64,000 nucleotides of DNA from Sipunculus nudus. Taxonomy: Eukaryota > Annelida > Sipuncula > Golfingiida > Sipunculidae. This document shows positions 25,781-37,400 of the stretch, piece after piece. The stretch covers positions 47,193,058 to 47,257,057 of the forward strand of contig CM049310.1 of assembly GCA_026874595.1 (NCBI GenBank). Reading direction: 5' to 3'. Below the pieces are notes generated by a model. The model was not told the origin of the DNA. It ran no database searches and was given only the letters and a program-made list of their open reading frames with translations. Numbering within the stretch: position 1 is the stretch's first letter; each line of letters starts with the position of its first letter. A program made the position numbers and the translations under genes.

Positions 25781-26400
25781 GCATGCAGTGCTGTCTGCCC
25801 TTCGCCTCCCCAACTACAGCACTTGCTTTATATTTAGAGCTTTAAGGTATCTGTTGGCCCAACAGCAAACGCGGGAAATCACAGTCCACGCGCCCTGTAC
25901 AGTTATCAATCACCTCCAATTAACTGAGGGATGGACGTGCGCTCTGCTCATTAACGCTGGACAAAGTGGATCATTCAGGAACAGACGTGCCGACGTGCTG
26001 AGTCGAGAAACGTTCATGGATTTGATACCAGGGGTATCCATCAGAAAATGCGAGCTGACGATGCGTTCCCGGGGCAACCAGATGTGAACGGAATCTGAAA
26101 TTGCCTACTCCTCAGCTCATCCCGCGCGCGCCAGTAATATATGATGCCTCAGGTAGAGAGATGTACGGGTACGTCAGGAGAGAGAGAGAGAAGGAAGGAG
26201 GGAAGAATCAGACCCTATCAAATTACATGCAAAATTACGTTCATAAATGAACGTATACACTTTCATCCGGACACACGTACATGCACATATACCTACCGAC
26301 TCGCACCCATACACATATGCATTCATACAGACTGCCTTATACTTGTACTTTATCCACATATACAGAGAGACAATATTCAGACCGTCCAAACGTGCATACG
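25781..26400. other. CpG-richer flank, no gene recognised
   Basis: Continues the GC-richer stretch to about 26130, then grades into A/T-rich simple sequence. The plus-strand frame at 25779-26087 has no recognisable domain. Confidence 0.4.
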
Positions 26401-26405
26401 GACAA

Positions 26406-26406
<1 letters not shown>

Positions 26407-26469
<63 letters not shown>

Positions 26470-26472
26470 ATA
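26407..26472. repeat. (TA)n microsatellite
   Basis: Interrupted TA run. Long open frames rich in YIYI across 26141-26559 are produced by it and are not genes. Confidence 0.97.
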
Positions 26473-26816
26473 AACGCATCTACAAAAATAACTGCATGGA
26501 CATGCACACGGTTACATCTGTGTAATATAACTATAAGTACAATTTATATTCACATATAGAAAATGGACAAATACCCCGATTGCTGATATATATATATATA
26601 AAAAAAAATATGTTTTATTGTTACACTACATAGTACGTAGAGGCAGAATTTCCGTGTTGTGAAGTGATGCTCTAGAAATCAGTATCGTTTGTGTTCACCT
26701 ACTTTTAATATATTTCTTTGCATAGAAGAGGGTCCTTAGTATTTTAGAATTAATAAATATACTTGTGGAACCAGAACCAGTGAAACGATTTCAGATAATG
26801 CTCTCCTCAGGTTACC

Positions 26817-26881
26817 GGGGGTAATCTGAAATCGACTTTAGAATACTTTTCGTAACTCGAATTTGATTTCAGATTACCCCC
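26817..26881. repeat. Perfect 17-bp inverted repeat (hairpin)
   Basis: GGGGGTAATCTGAAATC at 26817-26833 is mirrored by GATTTCAGATTACCCCC at 26865-26881 with a 31-base loop. Degenerate relatives of GGGGTAATCTGAA recur at about 27166-27285, suggesting a decayed repeat family. Confidence 0.85.
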
Positions 26882-28267
26882 TCAAAACAGTTGTTTCTTT
26901 GTGTTTATTTACATATGTTTTTATAGTTTGTTTCTTTCTTCTTGATTTCTCTAGTTGAGTTGAACCTGTGTATATCTTATGTTTGTATTTAATGTTCCAT
27001 GCACTTAGGTGAAGTGTATGAGTCAATATAAATATTAATAAATAGGGCCTATATAATTTTAATATTGATTCCATCTTTGAAATCTCGTACGTGTCTTTCG
27101 TTTTTTTATTGAATAATGTATAATAAGTTAAAACATACACATTTATCATTTGGTTAAATCAGCGAGGGGGTAATATGAACAGTGGTAACCTGCAATTCAG
27201 TTAAGACTCTCCCCGTGGGTAACCTGACTTTCAGAATAGGCTACCATGCAGGGGATAAACTGAAGCGGGGATAATCTGAAGTCTTTACACCGGTCCCCTT
27301 TGGTTACTCCTCCCACACGTCCTTGTACATTATGGACGTTGTTCGGGTTTCCGAGTGTTGCCGAAAGGTCGGGGGTAACCTCAGTGCTCGGTGCGACTAT
27401 CCCCTCCCACTCACACACGCATGACCCACATACACACGCGTGCACGCATTCTAGACACCCAAACCCGGTACAGTGATGTGCGATCTGCCAGCCAACCAGC
27501 TGTGATTTATACAACAAAGGCTGATTCTTTGAAAGCATCGCGCTGAGAGTACACGACATAGAAAATTTCCAAGGGAGGTGGTAATACAAATAGGTCATAC
27601 TTAATTTGTCAAAAGTTGAACAGTCAGTATGCTGGTATGTATACACACATTGGGTAGAAATACTGACGAACACTGTACACAGCTCCTCAGTCCATCGTCC
27701 GCTGTCAAGAAGAGTTTTATTGAAAAGAAGAGAGCACCTGTTTCAACAGGTTGTTACTCCAACTTGTCGGTACGATATTAAAAATACGGTGACTAAGGTA
27801 GGCGTGTAGCTAAAGAAATGTGTATGTACCCGGGAGCAGCCCTATTGCACCAACGCTCACCTTACATCAATGCAATATGCACCGAGTTTCCAGCCTTAGG
27901 AAATACCAGGAAACGTGTAAAGGTTTATATTCGGTACAACCACCCCATACGTTCACCGTGGTCTAAGGATACGCATTGAGGCAATACATGTGACACTGTA
28001 TGTGTACGTGCATTTTATGAAAGATGGCACCTCTACGTATATTGAATTCCATTCAAGTGACTGATCCAGTCCCGCGAGGTAAACTGGGTATGAGGCAGGT
28101 GCATCAGATTGAACAGCGCCACCTATCTCAGTATGGCTGAACTAAGAAACAAACTGTTATGCAAGTATAAGGGACTCAACTCACACACGTTCGCCAGAAT
28201 TTGGGCCCCAGGCTGTGATTCGATGACGGTTATCACAGATTTTACGTTTGAATTGGCAAGAGCATGC
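26882..28267. other. Intergenic; degenerate GGGGTAA.CTGAA repeats, no gene
   Basis: Contains scattered copies of the GGGGTAATCTGAA motif between 27166 and 27285. The 158-codon minus-strand frame (27197-27673) shows no domain, signal or splice context that I recognise. Confidence 0.5.
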
Positions 28268-28540
28268 AACATAAGAAAAGAAACGACAAGATATGACAAG
28301 GCAAGGCAAGACAAGACAATGACAAGACAAGAAAGACATGGCAAGGCAAGACTAAACAAGACAAGATAAAAAAATTTACAAGATAAAATAAAAAACGGCT
28401 AGACAAAAAAAAAACGAGTTAAGAAAAGACAAGAATGGTAAAGACAAAGGAAAGACACGACAATGCAGACAAAAAAGATAGGAAAAGACAAGACAAGAAA
28501 GGACAAAAGAAGAAAGGACATGACAAGCAAGACAAGGCAA
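28268..28540. repeat. (GACAA)n-type purine simple repeat
   Basis: Repeats of AAGAC, GACAAG and AAAGACAAG over about 270 bp, almost without pyrimidine runs on this strand. This explains the K/R/T-rich and L/S/F-rich open frames on both strands. Confidence 0.92.
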
Positions 28541-30984
28541 TATAAACAGAGGGGGCGCTCCTGGGGCTTAAGCTCCCTAACCCCTCTGAAACCATTGATA
28601 AAATTTTTATCAGAAAAATATAGATATCTGCACATTTTTATTATATTCTTTATTCATTATTCTGATGGCCCTTTACCGTAAAGCAAACACCATAAATTAA
28701 ATACTGAAAACACCTAAACCCCGAGGGCACATAGTGTGAAATACGTATGGTTGGATATTTCCCACATTGGTTGCAGACATTGAAAAGTTCTATCTACATG
28801 ATTTCTTAGCCTGGACTCCTGTCATTCAAATGTAATGTTTCAGCCTCCTTGGACCTTGACATCTTGTTTGTGGACATGGATGATTAGGCTTAATATTGAA
28901 TTTGATATCAAGCTTTTCTTGACTTTGCCTATCTGATGGAAATACAATCTTGATTGGTTTAATTTTAAGGAATTTTTATTATTGTTCAATTAAAACAGCA
29001 ATAGTGTATGTGTGTATTATGCAGGTCCTTTGCTTTTATGATTGCAGAAGTATGGTAATAAATAATGTGTTATGCTTACCAGGACCAGGTATCAAAATAC
29101 CCGCTGGAATTTCACATGATAATAAATTATAGAACTTTTTGTCCTCGCCACTTGTGAAAATAATACTTTTGAAAATGGTCCTGAAAATCAGCTAAATGAA
29201 AGGAAAATTAGATTACAAACAGCATTGTTTTATGAATATTTATTTTTGATTACAAATGAATTTACCAATGGTGCATAGATATATAAGAAAATAAAGCATT
29301 TTATTGTATGTCCAGACGAACATGCCGGAGATCGAATTTCTCATAAGCAGTAAAAGATATTGTAACCCGGCCCCCACAGGGACGAGTAATTGAAACTTAT
29401 GGGTATTAACACATTTTGCATACGTTAACTATATCTAAAATAATATATAAGATGTCACAAGTAATCGAAATCAAGTGCCCTAAATACTAATTAATTTTTA
29501 TGCATATTTGCACTGAAAAGAATGAATGAATACACAATAATTATATTGTACTGTTATAAAAACACATACACTTTGTAGTAACATATAAATCCATGAACCG
29601 CCTGGCACGAATCTTAGCTCAGCGGTATTTATACAAACAGAAAAGATATACTCCGTGGAATCTCCAGGAGCAAATAAACTGAAACAAAAGACGCCCAATG
29701 TAAACAGAAAAGAAAATCGTTCTAAGTATCATTTACGTTCATCTGTTGGGTCAGCATATAGGTTGCTAAAAGCGGGGAAAACAGACGAGATATTGCGTTT
29801 TTCGGGTGTTCATTGAGGACGTGTTCTTCAGCCAGTTCATTAGGTCCTAACGCGGAGAGATATTACCGGACTACTTTCGAGGGGCGGATCCAGAATTCAG
29901 GAAAAGGAGGGGTTCAACCCAGGAGGACTAATGACAAAACCTAGGTCTCCAGGTCTGGAAAAGGAAAGGATGGGGGGGGGGGGGGTCAAGGCCGCGTATA
30001 TTATTCTTGAACTCATTAAAACAGGTTGCGGCGGGTGAAAAAGGGGGTCCTGACCCCCTGGACCCCCCTCCTCCAACTTGTGCTATCTTTTAGAGATTCT
30101 TTGCGAGATCGATACTCGGTAATAGCGTCTATTTATTTATTCTCATTTCACCCAATGGATTTATGGCAACCAGAACACCTGCATGAAATGTTTTGCATGC
30201 ACTTGTATGACGGCCAAGCTTGCATGCCCTCGGTATCGAGTGTTTGGATTTTATGCTTTCTCAGATACAGGGCACTTGACATGGGGCTACAACGTTATCA
30301 TAAAGTAACGTTAGCAAGTGCTAAAAGTCATGTTCAATTGGGGTTACCTGGCAGATAATGCGAGTCTCCAAAAAACACACCAAATATCACTGGTATAAGA
30401 CATTATCGCTGGAGATGGCTACGATACCCTTCTCCCTCAACCGCACGCTTTTGAGAAATAATTTTTATGTGAATATGTAGTATGCTATTCCATAATTGAT
30501 AGCAAGTGAGCTTAAACATTAAAGGCTAACTTCCTGTGGTGAGTTGCCCTTTTCTAAGAGGCGTCGATTTGGGTGGCCTCAAAAGAGTACGCCTCTATAC
30601 TGTATCGAGTTTATGGGCGTCACAATTTGACCCTTACAATGCACCGGGGCTTCTAAATACACAAGCCGCGTAAGTATTAATGTAGAGAAGAGGGAACCGT
30701 AGTCCGTTCAAAAATGTTTGATTAGAATTGTTTCAAAGCAAATTACATAAACATCGGTGCTTTTAATATACAGACCGTACAAAACGGAATTTGTCAGGAG
30801 TTGCCTTCTAGCAACAATTATTTGTATGCCGAACTATATGGTGCAAATTCCAGTTAAGAATTCTTTTAACTTTATCCTTTTTTTAGAATATTTGGTACAC
30901 TTAGTTTTTAAATTACACATGGAAGTCAGAATGGTGTTATATGTCCTCTGCGTCAAGCAGGGAATGTTTTCTCCAAATAGATGC
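28541..30984. other. Intergenic, mostly unique
   Basis: AT-rich with no coding exon recognised. Contains a GGATCC/poly-G fragment (29880-30075). The plus-strand frame 30026-30358 starts inside that repeat and is not considered a gene. Confidence 0.5.
29880..30075. mobile_element. GGATCC/poly-G dispersed element fragment
   Basis: GGGGCGGATCCAGAATTCAGG, a 12-base G run, and a C-rich end CCCCCTGGACCCCCCTCCTCC. The composition and GGATCCAG landmark match the elements at 8052 and 44246. Confidence 0.45.
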
Positions 30985-31395
30985 TGTCACTTGCTCTTAT
31001 TAACATGTTATGACAGAAGCAATCTTCTTCTTGGAGAACTATAAGTAGTCACATGCGCATACTGAGAATGAAATGATAAAAGGAACCCTCTTGTGGGGAA
31101 ATCATGCAGTCACGTGTTGTTATTAAGAACGCAGTGATAACAGGAACGGTCTTCTTGTAGAACAACGATAGCCACTCACTCACAAGCTCTAATAATGTAG
31201 CGGTAAAATATCGGTTTCTTGGAGAATCATGCTAAGTTACGTGCTGTTACTAAAATGGTTTTGATATTCGTTGGGAATCAAACGTACTAGTATGCTTTGA
31301 GTGAAAACGAAGTTATAATAGGAATGGTCTTCATGAAGAATCACGCGAAGTCACGTGCTGTCGTGAAACTGTAATAACAAGAACTGTCATCTTTT
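30985..31395. repeat. ~62-bp minisatellite, seven copies
   Basis: The unit is roughly GTCACGTGCTGTTATTAA, then GAA.G..GTGATAATAGGAA, then CGGTCTTCTTGGAGAATCAT. Copies begin near 30985, 31049, 31110, 31171, 31236, 31289 and 31350. Each well-preserved copy holds a GTCACGTG E-box-like motif. Confidence 0.85.
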
Positions 31396-31811
31396 TAGTA
31401 GAAAGCTTATACAAAAAACGTCGAATAAAACTATTATTTTGTGATACTGCATCATATTCGTAATATGCTAAAATGTATCAGACTACTTGACACACTAACC
31501 CATTACCAAATATGTATGTAATGTCCGCCATTTTACGCCCTCCGACGGCATTTTCTATCATAACAACACCAAACATTATGTTGAATAACTTTTGGTTATG
31601 GACAAGGTTCCTATCGCAGCATGTCCTTATATTTAAGATTTAAAATACCCATACAGTCACAGAGTATACCTCCACCTATACTCACTAACATTTGAATTGT
31701 AAGATGTGTGGACAAACTGAAAACTGAAACTAGGGACCCATGGGTCTCGACGCTCAGCTGCATTTGTCTGTAAGGATATATGTTTATGAGGTTTTCTAAA
31801 ATATTGGTCCC

Positions 31812-32925
31812 GTGATCAGTTTGAAGCCAACCTGTCTATCAAACTGGAGTTATCATCCATAAACTAACTTGTGAATGGAAAGGCCCTGTGACCTTAACCT
31901 TTGACCTTATGACCCCAAAATCAAAAGCAAACTTCCCCTATTGGCAGGTGCACCACATGTTGATGATGGAAGGATTGAGATGAAAAGTTTGGCTTAAAAT
32001 GCATCCACAATCTTTCTAAAGTAGTGGGTCCTGTGACCTGACCTTTGATCTCAAGACCCCAGAATCAACAGTTCTCACTTTAGTGGTGGACCATATATAA
32101 GTCAAGTTTGAAACCAATATTTCAAACTAAACTGGTGTTATCATCTGGAAACTAATATGTGGATTGATGGCCCCCATGACCTTGACACCCCAAAATCCAT
32201 CAGTAACTTCCACTATTGGCAGGTGAGCAACATCTGGAAGATAGAATTTTTGGACAGAAAGTTTGGCAAAAAATACGTCAACAATCTTTTTAAAGAAGTG
32301 GGTCCTGTGACCTTGACCTTTGGCCTTATGACCCCAAAGTCAAAAGGGTTCTTACATTATTGTTGGGTCATATATAAGTCAAAATTGAAACCAATATGTC
32401 AATCCAAACTGGAGTTATCATCCAGAAACAAATATGTGGACAGATGGGCCCCTGTGAGGATGACCTTTGACCTTGCGACCCCCAAATCAATCAGTATCTT
32501 CCCCTATTGGCAGCTCAGCTATATTTGCAAGATGGAAGGTTTTGGATGAAAAGTCCGGCTTAAAATGCAATCACAATCTTTCTTAATAAGTGGGTACTGT
32601 GACCTTGACCTTTGACCCCGAAATTGAACAGAATCTTCCCCTATTGGCATGTTAGCAATATCTTGAAGATGGAAGGTTTGGGATGAAAAGTTTGGCTTCA
32701 AATGCATATGCATTCTTTTTAAAGAAATGAGTCCTGTGACCATGACCTTTGACCCGTTGGACCCCAAAATCCACACGGTTTTTACTTTAGTAGTAAGTCA
32801 TTTATAAGTTAAGTTTGAAACCAATATGTCAAACTAAACTGGAGTTATCATCTGGAAACTAATTTGTGAACAGATTGCCCCTGTGACCTTGAACTTTGAC
32901 CATGTGACTTAGAGTCAGCTGAGCT
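31812..32925. repeat. ~142-bp tandem array carrying nuclear-receptor-like DR1 motifs
   Basis: Eight units with GTGACCTTGACCTTTGACC-like cores near 31888, 32033, 32177, 32307, 32457, 32600, 32737 and 32881 (spacing 130-150 bp). Alternating units are more alike, so the higher-order period is about 285 bp. Cores contain TGACCTTTGACCT, whose complement AGGTCAAAGGTCA is a consensus DR1, and often a TGACCTTGA half-site. Between cores lie shared segments such as AAACTGGAGTTATCATCTGG and TTCCCCTATTGGCA. Confidence 0.9.
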
Positions 32926-34339
32926 AAAAAATTGAACAAGGTCAACACCTTGATCTACATGCATATCCAACCTGAAATTAAACTCATAAACCTTTCAATG
33001 TAATTAATTGGCCAAATTATTGCAGTTTCATGAAATGCTTTATAAACACTTTTGCTGTGAAGATAAAGCAGGGATGGACATAATCCATAGGGACAGGATA
33101 ACCCCCTGTCTCATCCAATTCTTTGGTAATCAGAAAATATGATAGGTATGGTCTTCCTCATGCCTGGAGCCAAAACAACCCAAGCCTAGTTTACATTCAA
33201 ACATACAAACAGCAAAACATACAAACTCAGGTGAAAACATGACTTTCACTGACCAACATAGACCACAATGGTAACTCTGTGATCACAAACAAACTGTTTA
33301 TTATGACTGCTGATGATATTATAAACAATGATATACAATGGCAGATTATAGGTATTGGACCATTGCCTATGATTCTCAAATTATAAACATTTTTCTGACA
33401 AGCATGTCATGTCAATCTTGATTATGTTTCAGATCTTTTCATATAAATGTTTGTTTCCTGTTCTTGAATTATTGGAGGTTCATACTAAATTTAATATCAC
33501 ATAGATAATTGCCTTTATTTGGGGATAATTAGTGTAGTATTTGCTTTGCACCTGGCCCTGGCCAGATACTATCATTTGTCATAATTTTGTAATGAATCTG
33601 CAATCAGTCAAAAATATATACCAATTTTCATATATCCAAGTGTCTTTCTGCATTTTATAGTGTTATTAGTAGCATAATTTAAACTCTTGTTTATAATTTA
33701 AACTTTTGTTTATAGACTGCATGTGTGTGTGTGTAAAGTCCAAGTATTCATACAAAACTATACAATTTTTTATTTACTGATACATATAAGGCATTTCATA
33801 AGCCTGTCTGCAGTAACTGCATGGTCCCTGCATTGTCATGACTGTTTCACCTGAATATTTTTTTCCAGCTGAGAAGAATTTGAATCCTATCATTTCCCAT
33901 CTTTCCTCCTAATAAGAATCTTGGTTGACACAAACTGTATCACATGACTAGCAGTTGACAACTACAATGAACGCTGAAACTGGGTCACCTTGACCTTAAG
34001 GTGTCCTTGAATGTTAAAGTTCAAGGCCATCTTTTGAAGGTAAAGGTAATTTACTGACAGGTATTTTATTATGACATATACTGGATATAGATTAAAGTTA
34101 AAAATAATATCAAAAACAGTACTAATACTTAAAATGGGTTGTTAAAGGCATCTTTGGAGGGTTTATAAGGTCACTAGAGTTATAGGTCACTTGGGGGGCA
34201 TACGAAAGATATATATCACAATACACAGTTATACCAAGAAATATACACAAAAATACTACATGAATAGGAAATATAATCCTAAGACACTACAGGTTCTCTG
34301 GCAAAGGTCTTTGGCACAATATCGGTAGTGGGTTAATAT
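32926..34339 (-). other. SCLT1 3'UTR and downstream flank
   Basis: No coding exon recognised. The first part downstream of the SCLT1 stop (34339 leftward) is its presumed 3'UTR; the remainder is intergenic. Confidence 0.6.
34065..34070 (-). terminator. Candidate SCLT1 poly(A) signal
   Basis: AATAAA on the minus strand about 270 bases after the SCLT1 stop codon. It is the first canonical hexamer I see downstream, so it is the likeliest cleavage signal. An alternative lies further on, near 33770. Confidence 0.45.
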
Positions 34340-34442
34340 TCAGTGGATGGCTTCACCGTTTGTGTTCAGCGTGCGTGACACTTCCTGCTGCTTGTCCTGG
34401 TTAACAGCCAGGTCTGACAGCATCAGCTCCTCTGCTGTTTGG
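34340..34442 (-). CDS. SCLT1: SCLT1 exon 23 (last coding)
   Basis: Residues 682-715 and TGA stop: SQTAEELMLSDLAVNQDKQQ then EVSRTLNTNGEAIH. Acceptor TTCCTTGCAG. Frame closure is exact; similarity to human is weak, as expected for the tail. Confidence 0.85.
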
Positions 34443-37400
34443 CTGCAAGGAAAGCATTCAAACATCTTTAGATGGCTAGGCAAGCTCATCCCTAGAAAAT
34501 TTGTCTATTGGAAAGCCATTGGAAATTTTATTTATTTAATGACTTAGACCACAGCCACCAGGTGGTGCTGACAACCAAAAAAAAATAAAGAGAACTATAA
34601 CATAGGAATTATAAGTCATTTTTTTTTTCGCTTTACATTTTTCATGTTATCCATATATAATAATCAATATGTGATGAATTGTCATTCAGCAACTTTTTAG
34701 AATTTGCCTGGTTATTTTGATTGACTGAATTATAAATGCATGTTATCATTACTGGCTTACATGTAATGAACACCCAGAACAGTATTTTGTGTGAATCCCC
34801 AAGCATAAAAAGAAACAAGCAAATTCATAGAATTTATGTCCCCTCTTATTGTTTGCCTTCTTAATATGTTTTAGTGTTTATTTTCCCCTGAAGATGTCTT
34901 CACATGTCACAGTGGCTGTGTTTAATTTTCATTGTCCCCTGAAGATATTTCTACATGTCGTAATTTTGGTTGTGAATTGGGAAGAAAAGGGAAAAGTTTT
35001 GTTTGTTTTGGAGCTGGTGATAATAAATTTTGAGACAGACACTCCAAAACGAATCCCAACCAAGGTATGCATGAGAGCAATCACTGACCCAAATTTGAAA
35101 TGAATTGGGTAATATTTAGGAAAGTTATCACACAGAAACAAAAACGTGACGGACGGACAGAGCACGGGCCAGACAGACAGACAGATCCAAATCAATGTCC
35201 CCTCAAATTATATGGAAGAGATGAGTCATGTGATCATTGTGTATTATTAATACAGACAATTAAATTAAATATCTGACCAACCTGCTCCTGAGGCTTTGCT
35301 TATTGGAATCATAGATGTTCATCTCTAGGTGGCGCTGCAACTGGCTCCGAGCAAGCTGACGTGTAGCCTACAAACATGATAAATGATACTAATCAAATCT
35401 TATATCAAAATATCTGCAGGCTTCATGTTGATGTGTGGCCAACAAAGTAAAAATATATGATAAATTAGCAAGTGACGAAGGAATTCAAGAGGCAGTTTAC
35501 CAATACCAGTTCAGATACACTTGGTTACCTTTGGCTAAGTAGGAATCTGACATAAGAACTAAGATGGAAATTTGATTTTAATAATGGCAACTTCTCACTA
35601 TAAATCTCTGCAGTGTCTGTATTGAAATTACCACATTTTCCTGTAATACTGACCTAAATATTAAAAAGAGTTGCACTAGTCTAAATATGTTCCTGTATAA
35701 ATTTTCTTGAAGTTTCACATGATGCTTATCAAGATGCTGGCATGGATGAATCAAAGGTATACTCAGAGACACCTGGTGGATATTGGGTGAACAAGGCCAA
35801 GACTTTTATTCATAATTAAACTGACAACAGTGAGAGTTAAAATGCAAATCAGTAGCAGCTAAGTAAACTCTTGCTGATGTAGCCGCTCTCTGTTGATGAC
35901 TGGCTGACACATTACCTGCTGAGTGACTGCTGCAGCTCGATTCTCAGCATCCCGGACTCGGCCCTCTAAACGCTTAATGTTCCTACTGTACTCCATCAGC
36001 ATCTGTTCTGTCTGGAATTGTTAAAGGAATTACTTTAAAGACATTTTACACTGTGACAAAGGATGCAGGACTACTATACAACAGATCATTAATATGAGAA
36101 AACCAACTCATAAATGGATAACAACTGGTTGAGAAAAATATTCAGTTTCTGCCAATTCTTGTTCCTAACTAGAAATTTCTGGCATTGAAGATGCTGTGGT
36201 ATCCCCAGACATTGGCCATACCCCCTTTTAAATAGTCCCCTTCTTCTGAAGCAGATTTTGAAACTTGTCACTTGTACTGTCACTTGTACTGGTACCTGTA
36301 AACTAAGGTCCCCATTTTTTAACTTGTCTGTCAACTTGGTTGATACGATCATGTATCAAATTTTAGGGGAAAATATGCAGTTCTTCAAAAGTACCCAGGT
36401 TAATAAAATCCTATATTTCAATAAATTTAACCTTGAATATGCAGTTTTTGAACTTGTCAGACAACTTAGTATTAAACAGCACAAAAACAAGAAAACAATT
36501 ATAGGTGGCGCCACCAGTCTCTTGTATGAGACAAAGCTCTCCAAGATCTTTGGTTTACCTGATTTTCAGACCAATCCCTCCTTACTGATAAATTTAATGT
36601 TTTGAGTAATTTTCACCAAAAACTAACCTATTCAAGGTCAAAGTCATTTATAGCAAAGGTCATGACCTCATTTTAAATAGGCTTCATCCTCACATCCATA
36701 CTTTTGCACATGGCAAGTTTGAAAAAGAACCGTGAAGGTGGCAAGTTTGAAGAAGAACCGTGAAGGTGGTGGCGGGACTATTCTTAAACCATAGTATCCA
36801 TGACCTTCAGTCTGGGGATACAACAAATAACTTTTGTAGCCTTTGTCACTAACATGTCTCCTGAATAGTTAATTGTCTAAAATGAGCTTACCTCACTGGT
36901 CTTGTCTCTACTCTCCCTGAGCAAGTTGTTAAGTTCATTATTGCGCTTCTTCTGCTGACTGATTTCTGACCTTAAGTCATTGACCTTTCTCTCAAACTTC
37001 AGACTAATAGATTGGCATTCTTCTTTCCATCTATAAAAAAATAATTTTTCAAATACATACAATTATTTAAAAAATTTAGTAATTGCATCAGCACTTCAGC
37101 CAAATCTAATTAAAATACTAATTTACATAGTAAAAATGTACAATGCCCATTAAGGCAAAAACTCTGGTCTGCCAGAGTAATTTCTGCAACTTTTCAAACA
37201 GTCATATGTATTAAAACATAAAAGAATACCATATTATTAATGACAACATATCTTAAAAAACAGGTGACAATATAATTATAGCATCATTCCATACACTGAT
37301 AAGGTTTATGGTGTCAGCAGCTTCCCTTGAATTTGTTGGTACTCAGCTGAGTGGCTTGTGTTGCATGATCTACCATTATTAATTGTTTACACTGGATTTA

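Noticed and set aside
26141-26559. Three plus-strand frames of 92-110 codons
   Set aside because: They overlap in different frames and end in microsatellite-derived YIYI runs, with no domain.
27197-27673. 158-codon minus-strand frame, the longest in the window
   Set aside because: No recognisable domain, no splice context, runs through degenerate repeats; length alone is expected by chance in GC-richer sequence.
28109-28681. Lysine/arginine-rich and leucine-rich frames on opposite strands
   Set aside because: Explained by the (GACAA)n simple repeat.
34849-35195. Similar-looking frames here and at 61481-61809 (shared CMRAITDPNL and SVIALMHT stretches)
   Set aside because: They are translations of a dispersed repeat in both orientations; frames are interrupted and the DNA ends in a GACAGACAG tail.
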